DNA from: Grifola frondosa
Taxonomy: Eukaryota; Basidiomycota; Agaricomycetes; Polyporales; Grifolaceae
Length of the DNA: 64,000 nucleotides
NCBI GenBank assembly: GCA_001683735.1
Contig: LUGG01000019.1
Coordinates: forward strand, 1 to 64,000
Direction of reading: 5' to 3'
Position 1 is the first letter of the stretch; the number at the start of each line of letters is the position of its first letter. Under the pieces are notes generated by a model that was given only the letters and a program-made list of their open reading frames with translations, made no database searches and was not told where the DNA came from. Shown piece after piece: positions 23,366 through 34,977 of the stretch. The position numbers and the translations under genes are program-made.

Positions 23366-25091
23366 TCACATAAAACATAACCAACGACGACGACCAAGGA
23401 TATTAACATCGTCTTCGTTCGATTTGGAGTGTCCGGCAGAGGATATATCCGGGAGAAGAGGCCGCTGACAGCGACTGACACCCTTCGAGCGTGCGTATCT
23501 CGCAGTTTGGACGGCCGATAACACGGCCATGAGCTTCTGCCATCCATTATCGTAAGTGATAGGGTGGCGCCAGCCGGTCTCCAGGTATAATACTTGGGAG
23601 GAGGAAGAGCGGAGGTCGGGGAAGAGAGAATCAAGGTAAAGCGCGAGCAGCGCTAAATCTGCGCTCGCAACGTCGCCCGGAAGCCACAATTGTTTCAGGC
23701 CATGGTTGTTCCCCGCATCTGAACCATATACCGATGGCGGCGCAAGGCTGAAGTCGATTGATTCCATGTAGAGGAATTGCAGCCTTGGAGAGAATTGCGC
23801 GAACGACGACAGCGCACTGATGGGAATTGTGGCTGCGTGGATAACATAGTTGAGTCGCAATTCCTGTAAGTTAGGCCATGCAACCGCTATGTCGTGAATA
23901 TCTTCGATTGTCCATAGCGCCCACATAGCGGGTACGCGTGCATTGAGGGAAACATGCTCCAGCTCGTGGATCCCAAGGAGGGGACGAATGATGTCTAACA
24001 ATTTGAGTCGTCTACCCTGATGCGAGTACAGTGCGTGAGATATAGATATGCTGCGGAGTGATGCAGCAAACCGACTGCATAGGGTGGTGTAGCACCGGCG
24101 GTACTCCCGAGAGCTACATTTCAGGGACGGGTGGAGCGCTTTAAACGACTCCAGAGACGAGCTGGTTACACCCAGCAGAAACCCTTCTACATTTGAGGGA
24201 TTGCCGTGCAGTTCGAGCGTTCGAAGGGTCCTGAAACCTCGGCACGCGGAAAGGTTGGCGTCTGGGGGGAGTGTGATCGAGAGCATCACGAGGCTCTCGA
24301 GTAGTGCGCACGCGGATAGCATTTCGACAGAGACTACGACGTAGTTCCGGCAAAACTCATGGATTTCTAGTTCTTGCAGGTGCTTGAATTCTCCTATGCA
24401 GGAGAGAGTCGCCGGCCTTACATTACCGTAAAATTTGAGATGCTGCAGTAAGGGAGCTTTGCAGCTCAACAGCTGTAAAGACCTGCCAAAGATCATGTTT
24501 TCTTCGTCAAACGTTCCAAGCAAGTCATGGCCCAGAATTTCCAGGGAGCGCAACGAGTGCGACATGAACAGCAGCAACTCCGCGCCGGGGAGACATCTCT
24601 CCATACAGAGTGATTCTAGAGCTGGAAACAAAGGTCTTCCCGCCAAGTGGTATGCCAAGTCGATAAACACTGACGTATCAACTTGACAGTGCGTGGGGCC
24701 CTCGCATAGTCGGCGAACACGTCGGCCGTGTTTCAGAAATCTTGCCCATTCTGTGTCCGGTATGTTTCCACAGAAAACCTGTACCTGTGTCAGTATGGAC
24801 ACGATGCGTATGGACATGAATACTCACGTACAATACGCGCCCTTCACTCCGGAGCCCGACTTGCTTAAATGATGAGAGGACCTTCAAGAGGGGAAGCAAG
24901 CCGTCGAGGTCTCTCCATAGGATATCGAGTGCAGGTTCTGAAAATGCTCTGCACACAACAGCGCATTGTGCGAGACTTCTCCTGTCAAACTTTCTCAGTG
25001 AGAGGCACTCGAACACTTCCCGGAGAATGTCATCGTTGTACAGTGCTTGTTGCGATGCGGACGTCATAAAGTAAGCAGTATGGGTATCCAA
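23366..25091 (-). CDS. F-box protein with leucine-rich C-terminal half
   Basis: F-box proteins act as substrate adaptors of SCF ubiquitin ligases. Exon 1 (25091-24828) encodes an F-box near residues 17-60: LYNDDILREVFECLSLRKFD followed by AVVCRAFSEPALDILWRDLD. An intron of 43 bp (24827-24785, GTGAGT...CACAG) leads to exon 2 (24784-23366), giving about 560 residues in one open frame. The second half has irregular Leu-rich repeats (HLQELEIHEF, FRTLRTLELHG, LEHVSLNARVP, NLQELRLNYVI), typical of basidiomycete F-box proteins. A second Met at 25067 is an alternative start. The gene overlaps the start of the downstream tandem duplication: its first half is present again at 29085-29626. It appears intact. 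Confidence 0.85.
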
Positions 25092-25479
25092 GCATCAAAC
25101 GTGTTGCACGGGTATAATCTCGGCAGTGGGTCGTGGGTCAATGTGGGTCAATGTAGGGCGGCGGAACACTTAGGCAGCAGGCCCAGGACCCGAGTACATT
25201 ACGCACGCTCAAACGGGCGCTCAATCATGTACAGTCACCTGACCGCGTCTGGAATATTTATTGGAACCCTTCTCGCAGCGACGAATTAAAAATCAAAACT
25301 TCTCTCATTTGAATTAAAATAGGCAGAGCAGGAGCTTGCCATATCGTACAACACATTGGGGCTATAGCTACACAGATAAAATAGAATTATCCGATGGCAG
25401 CCACTCTTTTTTGCTACGAAAGCAGATTCTCAGAATAATGAGGCAAGAAAAGACGTCCGTCCACTCGGGTGGTGAGGTT

Positions 25480-27252
25480 CTAGCCCTCAATTCGCTCTTG
25501 CAGGTATTGACGCAAGCCATTCAAAGGACGGACGTACATCACATAGACCGATAGCTTCTCTGCCCAATTTAAAGTATCCGTCCACCCAACGAAGGGCTGG
25601 CCGTCCGGTACTACGAAGACGAAATTCCAAGGCCTCTCCTTGCTGGCTTCAGAACCTGCGCCAAGACACCGCTGTAGATTGTCGAGTTCAATGGACTTGA
25701 TATCACGCCCCTCCGTAAGCGTCATCTGGAAAAGTGTCGGCGTATTGGTATCTGCGTCCACGATGAACGCGTCGAAAGAAGAATGATCGGCGGCAGCTGG
25801 ACGATGGTAATCGTTGGAGTCGAATAACCTGTCGGGATGAAATATGACGTCGCCACGAACAGGAAAAGTCACTTTACGACACGATACTTTGGCGTTGATC
25901 GTGAAGTTGACCCTGTCATTTTACCAGTCTCTTCGTGTTCTTTGTCTTCCTTCTTGTCCTTCTGATCAAAGGTCATCTGTCGAAGCTCGAATTCCCCACC
26001 AGTCTGCAGACGGCGATGCATCGAGGCCTCAAAAACAACTCCCGCCAAGTTTCGCGACTGATTGCGGGTGGCAAGATAAGCGAGAGATTCGCCGGTCTTT
26101 TCATCCTGCTTGCTGATCCAATGTTCCAAGAAGATTCTGGCAACGTACAAAGTCACAATGTCGTATACTTCTTGCGTTCCATCAGCGTAGCGAGGACGGA
26201 GTAAGAAGACCTTATGAGACGCTTCAGTGGTTTGGTGATAGCAAGGATAGAAGGCCGTCTGAATCGTCTCTAGATTGGCCGACCGGCAATATGTGTGGAT
26301 GTCGGCTTCCCACTCTTCAACGAGACTTTCATCCGTGAAAGAGTAACATGTTTGAGCAGAGGGCCCAAACTTCGTGTAGACTTCCAGAAGTCTGTCTTCA
26401 GGTATTCGTTGAGCCTGTAATGTATTGCTAGGATGGCAAATAAGATACTCGCTAGCGAGATACTGATTGAAGGACTCACCCAGCCAGTATCTCAGACCAC
26501 GACCATGGCTGCATGACGCACGTAGCAACAAGTTGTTTCTCCTTGGACCAGGTGCGGTGTTCGTGAGCAGGAGAAGGAGTCTGGACTACGAAAATAGGGG
26601 AGGGACCCGTGATACAAATTGGAGGGATGTTGATCTTATCATTAGAGTCGACGAGTGCTATCGCACGGGAAACCCCATGGGTCTCGGCGAATTCGGCCAG
26701 ATACGTCGGATCTGTCATTGCGGGGCAACTGAAGACTCCGGCTTCGCAGAAAATGAAGACCTGTTCATGGTCATATAGTTGGTGGAACATAACAGGTTCC
26801 CCTGCTAGAAGCGTCTTGAAAAGGACGTAGATGAGGAAAAGGCTCTTCCCTAAATGAAGCATTATGGTTCATTAAGCTAGAGTGCATTCGAATGCCAACC
26901 ATTGGCCAAACGTACCGATACCAGGTTGCCCAGTAATTATCATGCCACCTCCCTCGCTCACTTCTGAATGGTACATCTCAATTTCCTGTAGCATCGCGTC
27001 ATACTCTTCGCGGATGAGAATGTATTTCAGACATAGACCAAATGTGAATGTGCCCAGCTTCATGACTTTGAACTCGAATGAGCTGTTGATATCCATGAGA
27101 TCATCTTCTCCTATACCCTGCGCTTCACGATACTCGATTGTACGAGTTTCGAAGATCTGTCGATTCGCAGTGTCTCTCTTGCCCCAAAGTGTTTGATACA
27201 CTCTGGAAAAAGGATGATTGTCGAGGACAGGTGTTAAAACGGGGAAGTTCAT
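25480..27252 (-). pseudogene. Crinkler-like P-loop NTPase, copy A (frameshifted C-terminus)
   Basis: Crinkler-type proteins combine a divergent STAND/AAA-like P-loop ATPase with a C-terminal nuclease-like or effector domain. Exon 1 (27252-26916) starts MNFPVLTPVLDNHPF. A 66-bp intron splits the Walker A motif GQPGIG/KS; the next exon continues LFLIYVLFKTLLAGE and carries AIALVDSND, a possible Walker B, and FVVQTPSPAHEH. The third exon can stay in frame only by using a CCTAG acceptor upstream of the TACAG used in copy C. A one-base deletion near 25905-25920, compared with copies B and C, introduces a stop, leaving the C-terminal domain (DAFIVDADTNTPTLFQMTLT) out of frame. Function of fungal members is unproven. 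Confidence 0.75.
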
Positions 27253-27544
27253 ATTGCGTGGTCATAAATGAGGTCGGAATGACGGTCGTAGCGCAAAGAG
27301 GTTAATGTCATATTATGAGTTGATTTAAGCGCCCAGCGCCTTGGCATCTGCTACTTACTTGTTGCTAAACTACTTCCTCATAGACTCCCTGGTTCGATCT
27401 GATTATATTTTCGCTGATCATATCTTTTTGCCTGTCAGGATGCCCGCGTCTCTAGTCACTCTTAACAATATCACAATGTTCACAGGGGAAAGATTGCTAG
27501 TTCCCCACAGTGAGAATCACGCTTCAAATCACCCTAATGGGATA

Positions 27545-28790
27545 ACCTAGCAGATTGACGAGTGTGAGGCGACAGCCGTCGGCATACACCTCGAACTCCA
27601 TGTCGAACATCGTCCCTGCTCGCAGAATACTGTGAGGACCCATTCCGAGGAACACCAGGGAACATACCATGCAGTGCTACGACATGCGTCAAAGCTCCTA
27701 CCGCGCCGTTCCGGTATTTCCACGTCGCACTTGTCAGCCGGGGAATGCGATTTGAGGGGAGTATCTGATTCTCGTTAAAGCGCTGAGCGATAAATTGCCA
27801 GGGAGCTCATCATGCTCGACTGTATGCGCTGTGACGGATGAAAGGATGACGTCGCCACCGAAGAAGCGCGACAAATCACCTGAGGGAATATGAGTGTCTA
27901 ATGCACTAAATTCCAAGGTAGACTTACAAAAATGAGTTGCTTGTTCGATGATCGCTGGTATACTTCAGTCGCCTGCAAAGTGAATCAGTGTGAGATTGCT
28001 CACGGCCACCAGAAAGCGTCTTGCCCACCATGGCTAAGCAGGTGAAGGTCAGTGGCATCAGATGAGGCGTACGCGATTTACGGTTGCTTCACCAATTTCA
28101 TCGCATATTCGCTAATGAAGTATAAGTTTCGCTGAAAACAAAATAACCGCTCGACTTACTATGCCATCACATATCTAGCATTGGTTCCCATCACTACAAG
28201 CTTTCTGCTGTCGATAATATTCCTGGCAAACCTCCTACCGACATATCCACAGGAGTATATGCTAAGTTCATCAATTGGACCGCTATGTATACGGTAATAA
28301 TCATAAGCGGGGATGGATTTGTGCAATCCGAGCACACCTTCGAGATATCACCGACGCTGACGAAAGCATTTGACCGCGACAATTCCGCAGCAACACGCCA
28401 ACATGCTTCTTCTGGTCCACTACTCACCGGCTTCTCTACAAAGAGTGCACATCCAGGAAATCCTTTCAAGGTCTGCAGTTCTAAATCTTGTCCAGGCAGG
28501 TCCGCTCCGCGGGTGGAAGGAGGAGCACCAACGATAGTAAGCCTGAGATCACAATTTGATTCGGCGATCGCAATATATAGTCTAGGACAAAACCTACCGC
28601 GATAAATGCTCGGGCGATAGCAGACTTGCAGCTGCAGCTACAGTAGGACAGATCTGTCATCCCTTGTATGCTTTATCTGCCTTCTACGACAGCCTAGCAG
28701 TAAGAGCGGACGTCGCTCGTTCGATGGCGAGATCTACAATGGCAACAAACTTCAACCGCGAAGACAGAAGGCGCTCAGAAAAGTACAGGG
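27545..28790 (-). pseudogene. Gfo/Idh/MocA oxidoreductase, copy A (truncated)
   Basis: The family consists of NAD(P)-dependent dehydrogenases acting on sugars and related substrates. Minus-strand blocks, each aligned to the better copy B, are CALFVEKPVSSG with the catalytic-site EKP motif (about 28430), MGTNARYVMA (about 28170), DLSRFFGGDVILSSVTAHTV (about 27860) and EFEVYADGCRLTLVN (about 27570). A one-base deletion in the WWDK block (28000-28032) breaks the frame. Homology ends at about 27545, so the last 60-70 residues present in copy B are missing. The following sequence joins directly to the upstream region of Crinkler-like copy A. Confidence 0.75.
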
Positions 28791-29084
28791 ATTAGGTTAT
28801 ACTTGAACCACAACCGACCTTTCGGGGCGTAAGGTCTGTAGATGCAAATTGTTAATATGAGGCCTAGTGCGAGGGGGAATAGTACGAACGTGACTACAAG
28901 ATCCTTCCACCGACGATGTTCTTAGTAACGTATAGTAAGTACGCACACAGCAGGTGGGATTTAGCCACAGTCTTCACGTCGTTCCTTCGATCGCGACGGC
29001 CTCAGACGCGTCGCGACGTCTAAGGGAAGTTTTCATTAGATGTACGGGTGTGGCAAGCTGCCGGGCAGCGCGAACGATTTCCGG
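28791..29084. other. Upstream region of the oxidoreductase, up to the duplication junction
   Basis: This stretch resembles 33950-34360, upstream of oxidoreductase copy B; both share a block containing CTCAGACGCGTC and TTTTCAT. It ends at about 29085, where the sequence switches abruptly to the middle of the F-box gene. Confidence 0.6.
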
Positions 29085-29626
29085 GGTGCGCATAGAATGC
29101 GACATGAACAGCACCAACTCCGCGCCGGGAGACATATCTCTATACAGAGTGATTCTAGAGCTGGAAATAAAGGTTTTCTGGCTAAGTGGTATGCTAGAAC
29201 ACTGACATATCAACTTGACAGTGCGTGGGGCCTTCGCACAGCCGGCGAACACGTCGGCCGTGTCTCGGAACACTTGCTCATTCTGCGTCCGGTATATTTC
29301 CACAGAAAACCTGTGCCTGTGTCAATATGGATAGGTTGCACATAGACATGAATACTCACGTACAATACGAATCCTTCACTCCGGAGCCCGACTTGCTTAA
29401 ATGACGAAGAGAGGACTTTCAAGAGGGGAAGCAAGCCGTCGAGGTCTCTCCATAGGATATCGAGCGCAGATTCTGAAAATGCTCTACGCACAACAGCGCA
29501 TCGCGCAAGACTTCTCCTGTCAAACTTTCTCAGTGAGAGGCACTCGAACACTTCCCGGAGAATGTCGTCGTTGTACAGTGTTTGATGTGATGCGGACGTC
29601 ATGAAGTAAGCTGTATAGAGATTCAA
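29085..29626 (-). pseudogene. F-box gene copy B, 3'-truncated
   Basis: This is a second copy of the first part of the F-box gene at 23366-25091, encoding LYNDDILREVFECLSLRKFD and the same GTGAGT intron. It differs by scattered substitutions and by an extra codon in the SSSFKQVGL segment. Identity with the complete copy stops at about 29085, matching about 24547 in the parent, so the leucine-rich half is absent. The break is one end of the tandem segmental duplication. A functional SCF adaptor is unlikely, since the substrate-binding part is gone. Confidence 0.85.
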
Positions 29627-29982
29627 GCATTAAACGTGCCGCAGATACGAGGTTATAATCTTGACATGGGTCACTGCGGGTCATCGTAGGGCCAACAGTC
29701 TGTACGGCAGCGGAACAGAGTACTAGGCAACCAGCTGTAGCGGGACGCACAAACAGGCGCTCAATCATGCCGCATCACCTGACCGTGTCTCGAATTGCTT
29801 CTGTATTCGACACAGCGACGCGAAGTACGTCTCTCATTTGAATCAAAATAGGCGGAGCAGGAACTTGCTATATCGTACAACGCATTGGGGCTATAGCTAC
29901 ATAAATAGAGTACAATTCTCCGATGTCTACTCTTTTGGACTACGAAAGCATATTTTTTAGGATAATAAGGCAAGGAAAGATG

Positions 29983-31788
29983 TCAGCGTTCGGGTGGCGT
30001 TCTAGTCCTCAATTCGGTTTTGCAGGTATTGGCGTAAGCCACCGAAAGACGGACATACATCACGTATACCGATAGCTTCTCAGCCCATTTTAAAGTATCC
30101 GTCCACCCAACGAAGGGCTGGCCGTCCGGTACTACGAAGATGAAATTCCAAGGCCTCTGCTTGCTGGCTTCAAGACCTGCGCCAAGACACCGCTGTAGAT
30201 TGTCGAGTTCAATGGACTTGATATCACGCCCCTCCGTAAGCGTCATCTGGAAAAGTGTCGGCGTATTGGTATCTGCGTCCACGATGAACGCGTCGAAAGA
30301 AAAATGATCGGCGGCAGCTGGACGATGGTAGTCGTTGGAGTCGAATGACCTGTCGGGATGAAATATGACGTCGCGACGAACAGGAAAAGTCACTTTACGA
30401 CACGACGCTTTGGTGTCGATCGTGAAGTTAAACCTGTTCATTTTACCAGTCCTTCGCTTTCTTTCTCCTCTTTCTTGTCCTTCTGATCAAAAATCATCTG
30501 CCGAAGCTCGAATTCCCCACCAGTCTGCAGACGGCGATGCATCGAGGCCTCAAACACAACTCCCGCCAAGTTTCGCGAGTGCCCATTGACGGTAAAGTGA
30601 GCGAGAGATTCGCCGGTCTTTTCATCCTGCTTGCTGGTCCATACTCCAAGAGAATTCTGCACAAACGTACAAAGTCACAATGTCGTATACTTCTTGCGTT
30701 CCATCAGCGTAGCGAGGACGGAGTAAGAATACCTTATGAGACGCTTCAGTGGTTTGGTGATAGCGCGGATAGAAGGCCGACTGAATCGTCTCTAGATTGG
30801 CCGACCGGCAATATGTGTGGATGTCGGCTTCCCACTCTTCAACGAGACTTTCATCCGTGAAAGAGTAACATGTTCGAGCAGAGGGCCCAAAACTTCGTGT
30901 AAACTTCCAAAAGCTGTCTTCAGCTATTCGTTGAGTCTGTAAAGTATTGCTAGGACGGCAAATACTAAATACTCGCTAGCGAGATACTATTAAAGGGACT
31001 CACCCTGCCAGTATCTCAGACCACGACCATGGCCGCATGACGTGCGTAGCGACATGTTTTTTCTCCTTGGACCACCTGCGGTGTTCGTGAGCAGGAGAAG
31101 GAGTCTGGACTACGAAAATGGGGGAAGGATTCAGGATACAAATTGGAGGGTTGTTGATCTTATCATTAGAGTCGACGAGTGCTATCGCACGGGAAACCCC
31201 ATGGGTTTCGGCGAATTTTGCCAGATACCTCGGAGATGACATTGCAGGGTAGCTGAAGACTCCGGCTTCACAGAAAATGATGATTTCGTTGGGGTTATCA
31301 GGTTGGAACAGGACGGGTTCTTCCGCTAGAAGCTTCTTGAAAAGAATGTAGATGAGGAGAAGGCTCTTCCCTAGATGAAACATGATGATGATGGTTCGTT
31401 AAGCCAGAGTGCATTCGAATGCCAAACGTTGGCCAAACGTACCGATACCAGGTTGCCCAGTAATTATTATACCACCTCCCCGCTCCACTTCCGAATGGTA
31501 TATCTCAATTTCTTGTAGCATCGCGTCATACTCTTCGCGGATGAGAATGTATTCGGGATATAGATCAAATGTGAATGTGCCCAGCTTCATGACTTTGAAC
31601 TCGAATGTCTGTATCGGGCTATCGACATCCATAACATCGTCTTCTCCTATACTCCGCACTTCACGATACTCGAGCGTACGAGTTTCGAAGATCTGTTCAT
31701 TCGCAGTGTCTCTCTTGCCCCAAAGCGTTTGGTACACTCTGGAAAAAGGATGACTGTAGAGGACAGGTGTTAAAACGGGGAAATTCAT
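29983..31788 (-). pseudogene. Crinkler-like P-loop NTPase, copy B (frameshifted)
   Basis: This is the tandem duplicate of copy A, shifted by about 4.54 kb. It starts MNFPVLTPVLYSHPF at 31788, and the Walker A motif is again split by an intron near 31375-31440. The central part has a missing base near 30910-30915 and an added base in an A run near 30887-30892. These cancel, leaving about 10 altered residues between normal flanks. Another added base near 30640-30665 is not compensated, and a deletion near 30040-30050 changes the last residues and moves the stop to 29983. The C-terminal domain (DAFIVDADTNTPTLFQMTLT) is otherwise well kept. Likely non-functional unless the indels are sequence errors. 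Confidence 0.75.
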
Positions 31789-32350
31789 GTTGCGTGGTCG
31801 CAAAAGAGCACTTAAGAAGGGCTGAGGTCGGATTGACGGTCGTAGCGTAACGAGGTCATAATGAGTTGATCTAAGCGCCCGCCGCATCGGTATCTGCTAC
31901 TTAGTACTTGCTATTACGCTGCGCGGTTGCTAAACTACTTCCTCATAGACTCTCTGGATCGATCAGATTATATTTTCGCTGGTCATATTTTCTCTTTTCT
32001 TGTCAGGATACCCGCATTGTCTGGTCATGCCTAATGTTATCACTATGTTCCCAGGGGAAACATGCCTAGTTCAATCCCTATAATGATAACGGTGCTAATC
32101 ATGCCCGGAATTCGTCAGGTAACAGCAAGTAATTATGGTGAAAATCACAACGTCGAACAAAACGTCTACTCTACGCTGATAACCACTCGTGTCTCCATGG
32201 ATATGAATGCATGGAACACATTAACGGGCATCTTCACATCGACGACGACCTTAAGCACCACCTATCTATCGTTGCGCACGAGCGGATATCTCGCTCGCCC
32301 GTCTGATCTGGCATGTCTGTAGTCGCGCTATATTAACACTTCAACTAACA
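31789..32350. promoter_or_regulatory. Shared upstream region of Crinkler-like copies
   Basis: Sequence from 31789 to about 32060 is also found upstream of copy A (27253-27480) and, inverted, upstream of copy C (50362-50640). It contains a conserved AGGGGAAA...CTAGTT segment. Conservation of this flank with the gene marks it as part of the duplicated unit and probably holds the promoter. From 32060 to 32350 no copy-A counterpart exists and no gene is seen. Confidence 0.55.
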
Positions 32351-33990
32351 TCAAACAACCCAACTACGCACCAATTCATAGGTCTTGATCGCGTCTTCGT
32401 ACGAGGATTGTATACTTCCTTGCCAAGTTTTCCGGTCCTCAATAGCACTGATGAATACGGACAACTCGGTGCGGAAAGGGTCATCCTGCGTGGCCGCATC
32501 AGTTTCCGCCTCAGAAGCTACAATTTCAGGCGCACTTCTTCAAAGGTGTGCACTGCTGTATCGGAAAAATTTAGACCACAGATCACCAAGATGGCACCGA
32601 AAATATGCATACCGTCAGTAGCGTGGCCAGGCCGCCGCACATACAACACAGGCGCATTGTATGGGTCGACCAACTTGAAGCGATAGCCGTCGGCGTATAC
32701 CTCAAATTCCGTGTCGTACGTCGTGCCTGCTCGTAGATCACTGTGAGAATGTATTCGGAGGAATGACATTGGGACACATGCCATGCAGTGCGATGACATG
32801 AGTCAAAGCTCCTACCGCGCCGTTCCGGTATTTCCACGTCGCACTTGTCAGCCGGGGAATGCGATTTGAGGGGAGTATCTGATTCTCGTTAAAGCGCTGA
32901 GCGGATAAATTGCCAGGGAGCTCATCATGCTCGACTGTATGCGCTGTGACGGATGAAAGGATGACGTCGCCACCGAAGAAGCGCGACAAATCACCTGAGG
33001 GAATATGAGTGTCTAATGCACTAAATTCCAAGGTAGACTTACAAAAATGAGTTGCTTGTTCGATGATCGCTGGTATACTTCAGTCGCCTGCAAAGTGAAT
33101 CAGTGTGAGATTGCTCACGGCCACCGAAACGCGTCTTGTCCCACCATGGCTAAGCAGGTGAAGGTCAGTGGCATCAGATGAGGCGTACGCGATTTAAGGT
33201 TGCTTCACCAATTTCATCGCATATTCGCTAATGAAGTATAAGTTTCGCTGAACACAAAATAACCGCTCGACTTACTATGCCATCACATATCTAGCATTGG
33301 TTCCCATCACTACGAGCTTTTTGCTGTCGATAATATTCCTGGCAAATCTCTTGATCAGGCTCACACCGATCTATCTACAAACACATATGCTAACTTCATC
33401 GTTCGGACCGCTATATGTATGGCTATAAACATGAGCATGGATGGATTCGTGCAATGCGAACGCACCGTCGAGATATCGTAACATATAACCGACGCTGATG
33501 AGAGCGTTTGACCGCGACAACTCCGTAGCCACACGCCAACACGCTTCTTCTAGTCCACTACTCACTGGCTTCTCTACAAAGAGTGCACATCTAGGAAATC
33601 CTTTCAAGATCTGCAGTTCTAAATCCTGGCCAGGCAGGTCCGTTCCGCGGGCGGAAGGAGGCGCACCGACGATAACGAGCCTGAGATCATAATTTGATTC
33701 AGCAATCGCAAAATATAGTCTAGGACAAAACCTACCGCGGTGACTGCTCGGGCAACAACAGACTTGCAGCTGCAGCAACAGTAGGGCAGATCTGGCATCC
33801 CTTGTATGCTTCAGCAGCCTTTGATGACAGCTTAGCAGCAAGGGCTGACGTCGCTCGCTCGATGTCCGGATCTACAATAGCAACGACCTTCAACCGCGAA
33901 GGCAGTATGCTGAAGACGCTCAGAGAAAATACAATGATTAGATGTTAGTCAGCGCGCAACTGACCTTTCGAGGCGTAAGGTCTGCAATCG
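32351..33990 (-). CDS. Gfo/Idh/MocA oxidoreductase, copy B (probably intact)
   Basis: This is a putative NAD(P)-dependent dehydrogenase. Minus-strand exons read VVAIVDPDIERATSALAAKL (about 33890), LVIVGAPPSARGTDLPGQD joined through an intron with donor GTAGGT, CALFVEKPVSSGLEEACW with the EKP motif (about 33590), ALISVGYMLRYL (about 33500), VVMGTNARYVMA (about 33300), WWDKTRFGG then EQATHFCDLSRFFGGDV across introns (33150-32980), ATWKYRNGAVGALTHV (about 32845), EFEVYADGYRFKLVDPYNAP (about 32690) and DPFRTELSVFISAIEDRKT (about 32460). All these blocks can be joined with GT-AG introns. The N-terminal Rossmann Gly motif and the extreme C-terminus are not firmly placed. Substrate is unknown. Confidence 0.7.
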
Positions 33991-34977
33991 CGAATTTTCA
34001 ATGCGAGAGACTTAGTGCGATGGGGGCATATTACGAACGTGATTCCAAGGCCCTTCGACCGACCCTGTTCTCCATGACATATGGTCAGCATGTACAGAAT
34101 CTACTACACGCACGGCGTACCAAAATTGATTTCACCAGCTCCGATAAGCAGAACGTTGAAGTGGAACGTCAACGTTCCCGGGTGTATTACCTGCGACATA
34201 GTGGGTGGGACTTAGCCATGCAGACTTCGCGTCGTTCCCTCGATCGCGATAATCGCACGTGACGATCGCGACGCGCCTCAGACGCGTCACGGCGTCTAAG
34301 ACAAGTTTTCATCAAACGCGGGAGCTGTGGCGAGTCGCCGAGCAGCGCGAACGCGAACAGCCTCGATCAACTGTAGCATAGAGGTTTCGCACGTCAAGTT
34401 TGTCTCGGACAGCGGGCAGCGGCATGCGTCAAAGTTCTAGTGCAGAGACTGCGTAGGTTTGATGTGCCGCAACGCGCAGTCCAGATCCAGAACACGAGGT
34501 GCTGCGAAGGCCAACAGCAGAGTCAAGACGACAAGGAGCAGATAGAGAGGAGAGAGCGTTGTTCGCGTTCCATACCGAGCTAGATACGCTTCTAAGTTGC
34601 TGCAGAAAGATAACCGCAAGGTTTTCGCTACAAGTACGCGGACAAAGTGTGGCTGTGCACGTGACAGCGGAGAATCCCACACGGAGAAAGAATTCCAAGG
34701 CGCTTAGCAAACGCTTGCACTACGCCTTCACCGCAAGCGGGCCTTGTCCTTCACTTTCCATTATAGCCTCCCTTTAATGCTCTCGTAGTGCTGTTTTTAT
34801 TGTCATACCGAAACCCATGGAATATCATTGCCGCGGTTCTTATTGCAGTCCTGCGAAACGGAGGAAGGTCTTGGGGGGCGGGCACTGTCGCCTGCACCGT
34901 CTGCGACAGACACTACATCTTCCGATGCGCAGGTGAGTTCTCTTATCTTGTAATCAATGCGAGGCATTTATTGAATA
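33991..34977. other. Intergenic stretch with duplication end
   Basis: Up to about 34360 the sequence matches the upstream region of oxidoreductase copy A, marking the far end of the duplicated block. From 34360 to 34780 there is no recognised gene. From 34788 the plus strand is open into the Ser/Thr-rich protein gene; a start within 34788-34977 is possible but the sequence there lacks its composition. Confidence 0.5.
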
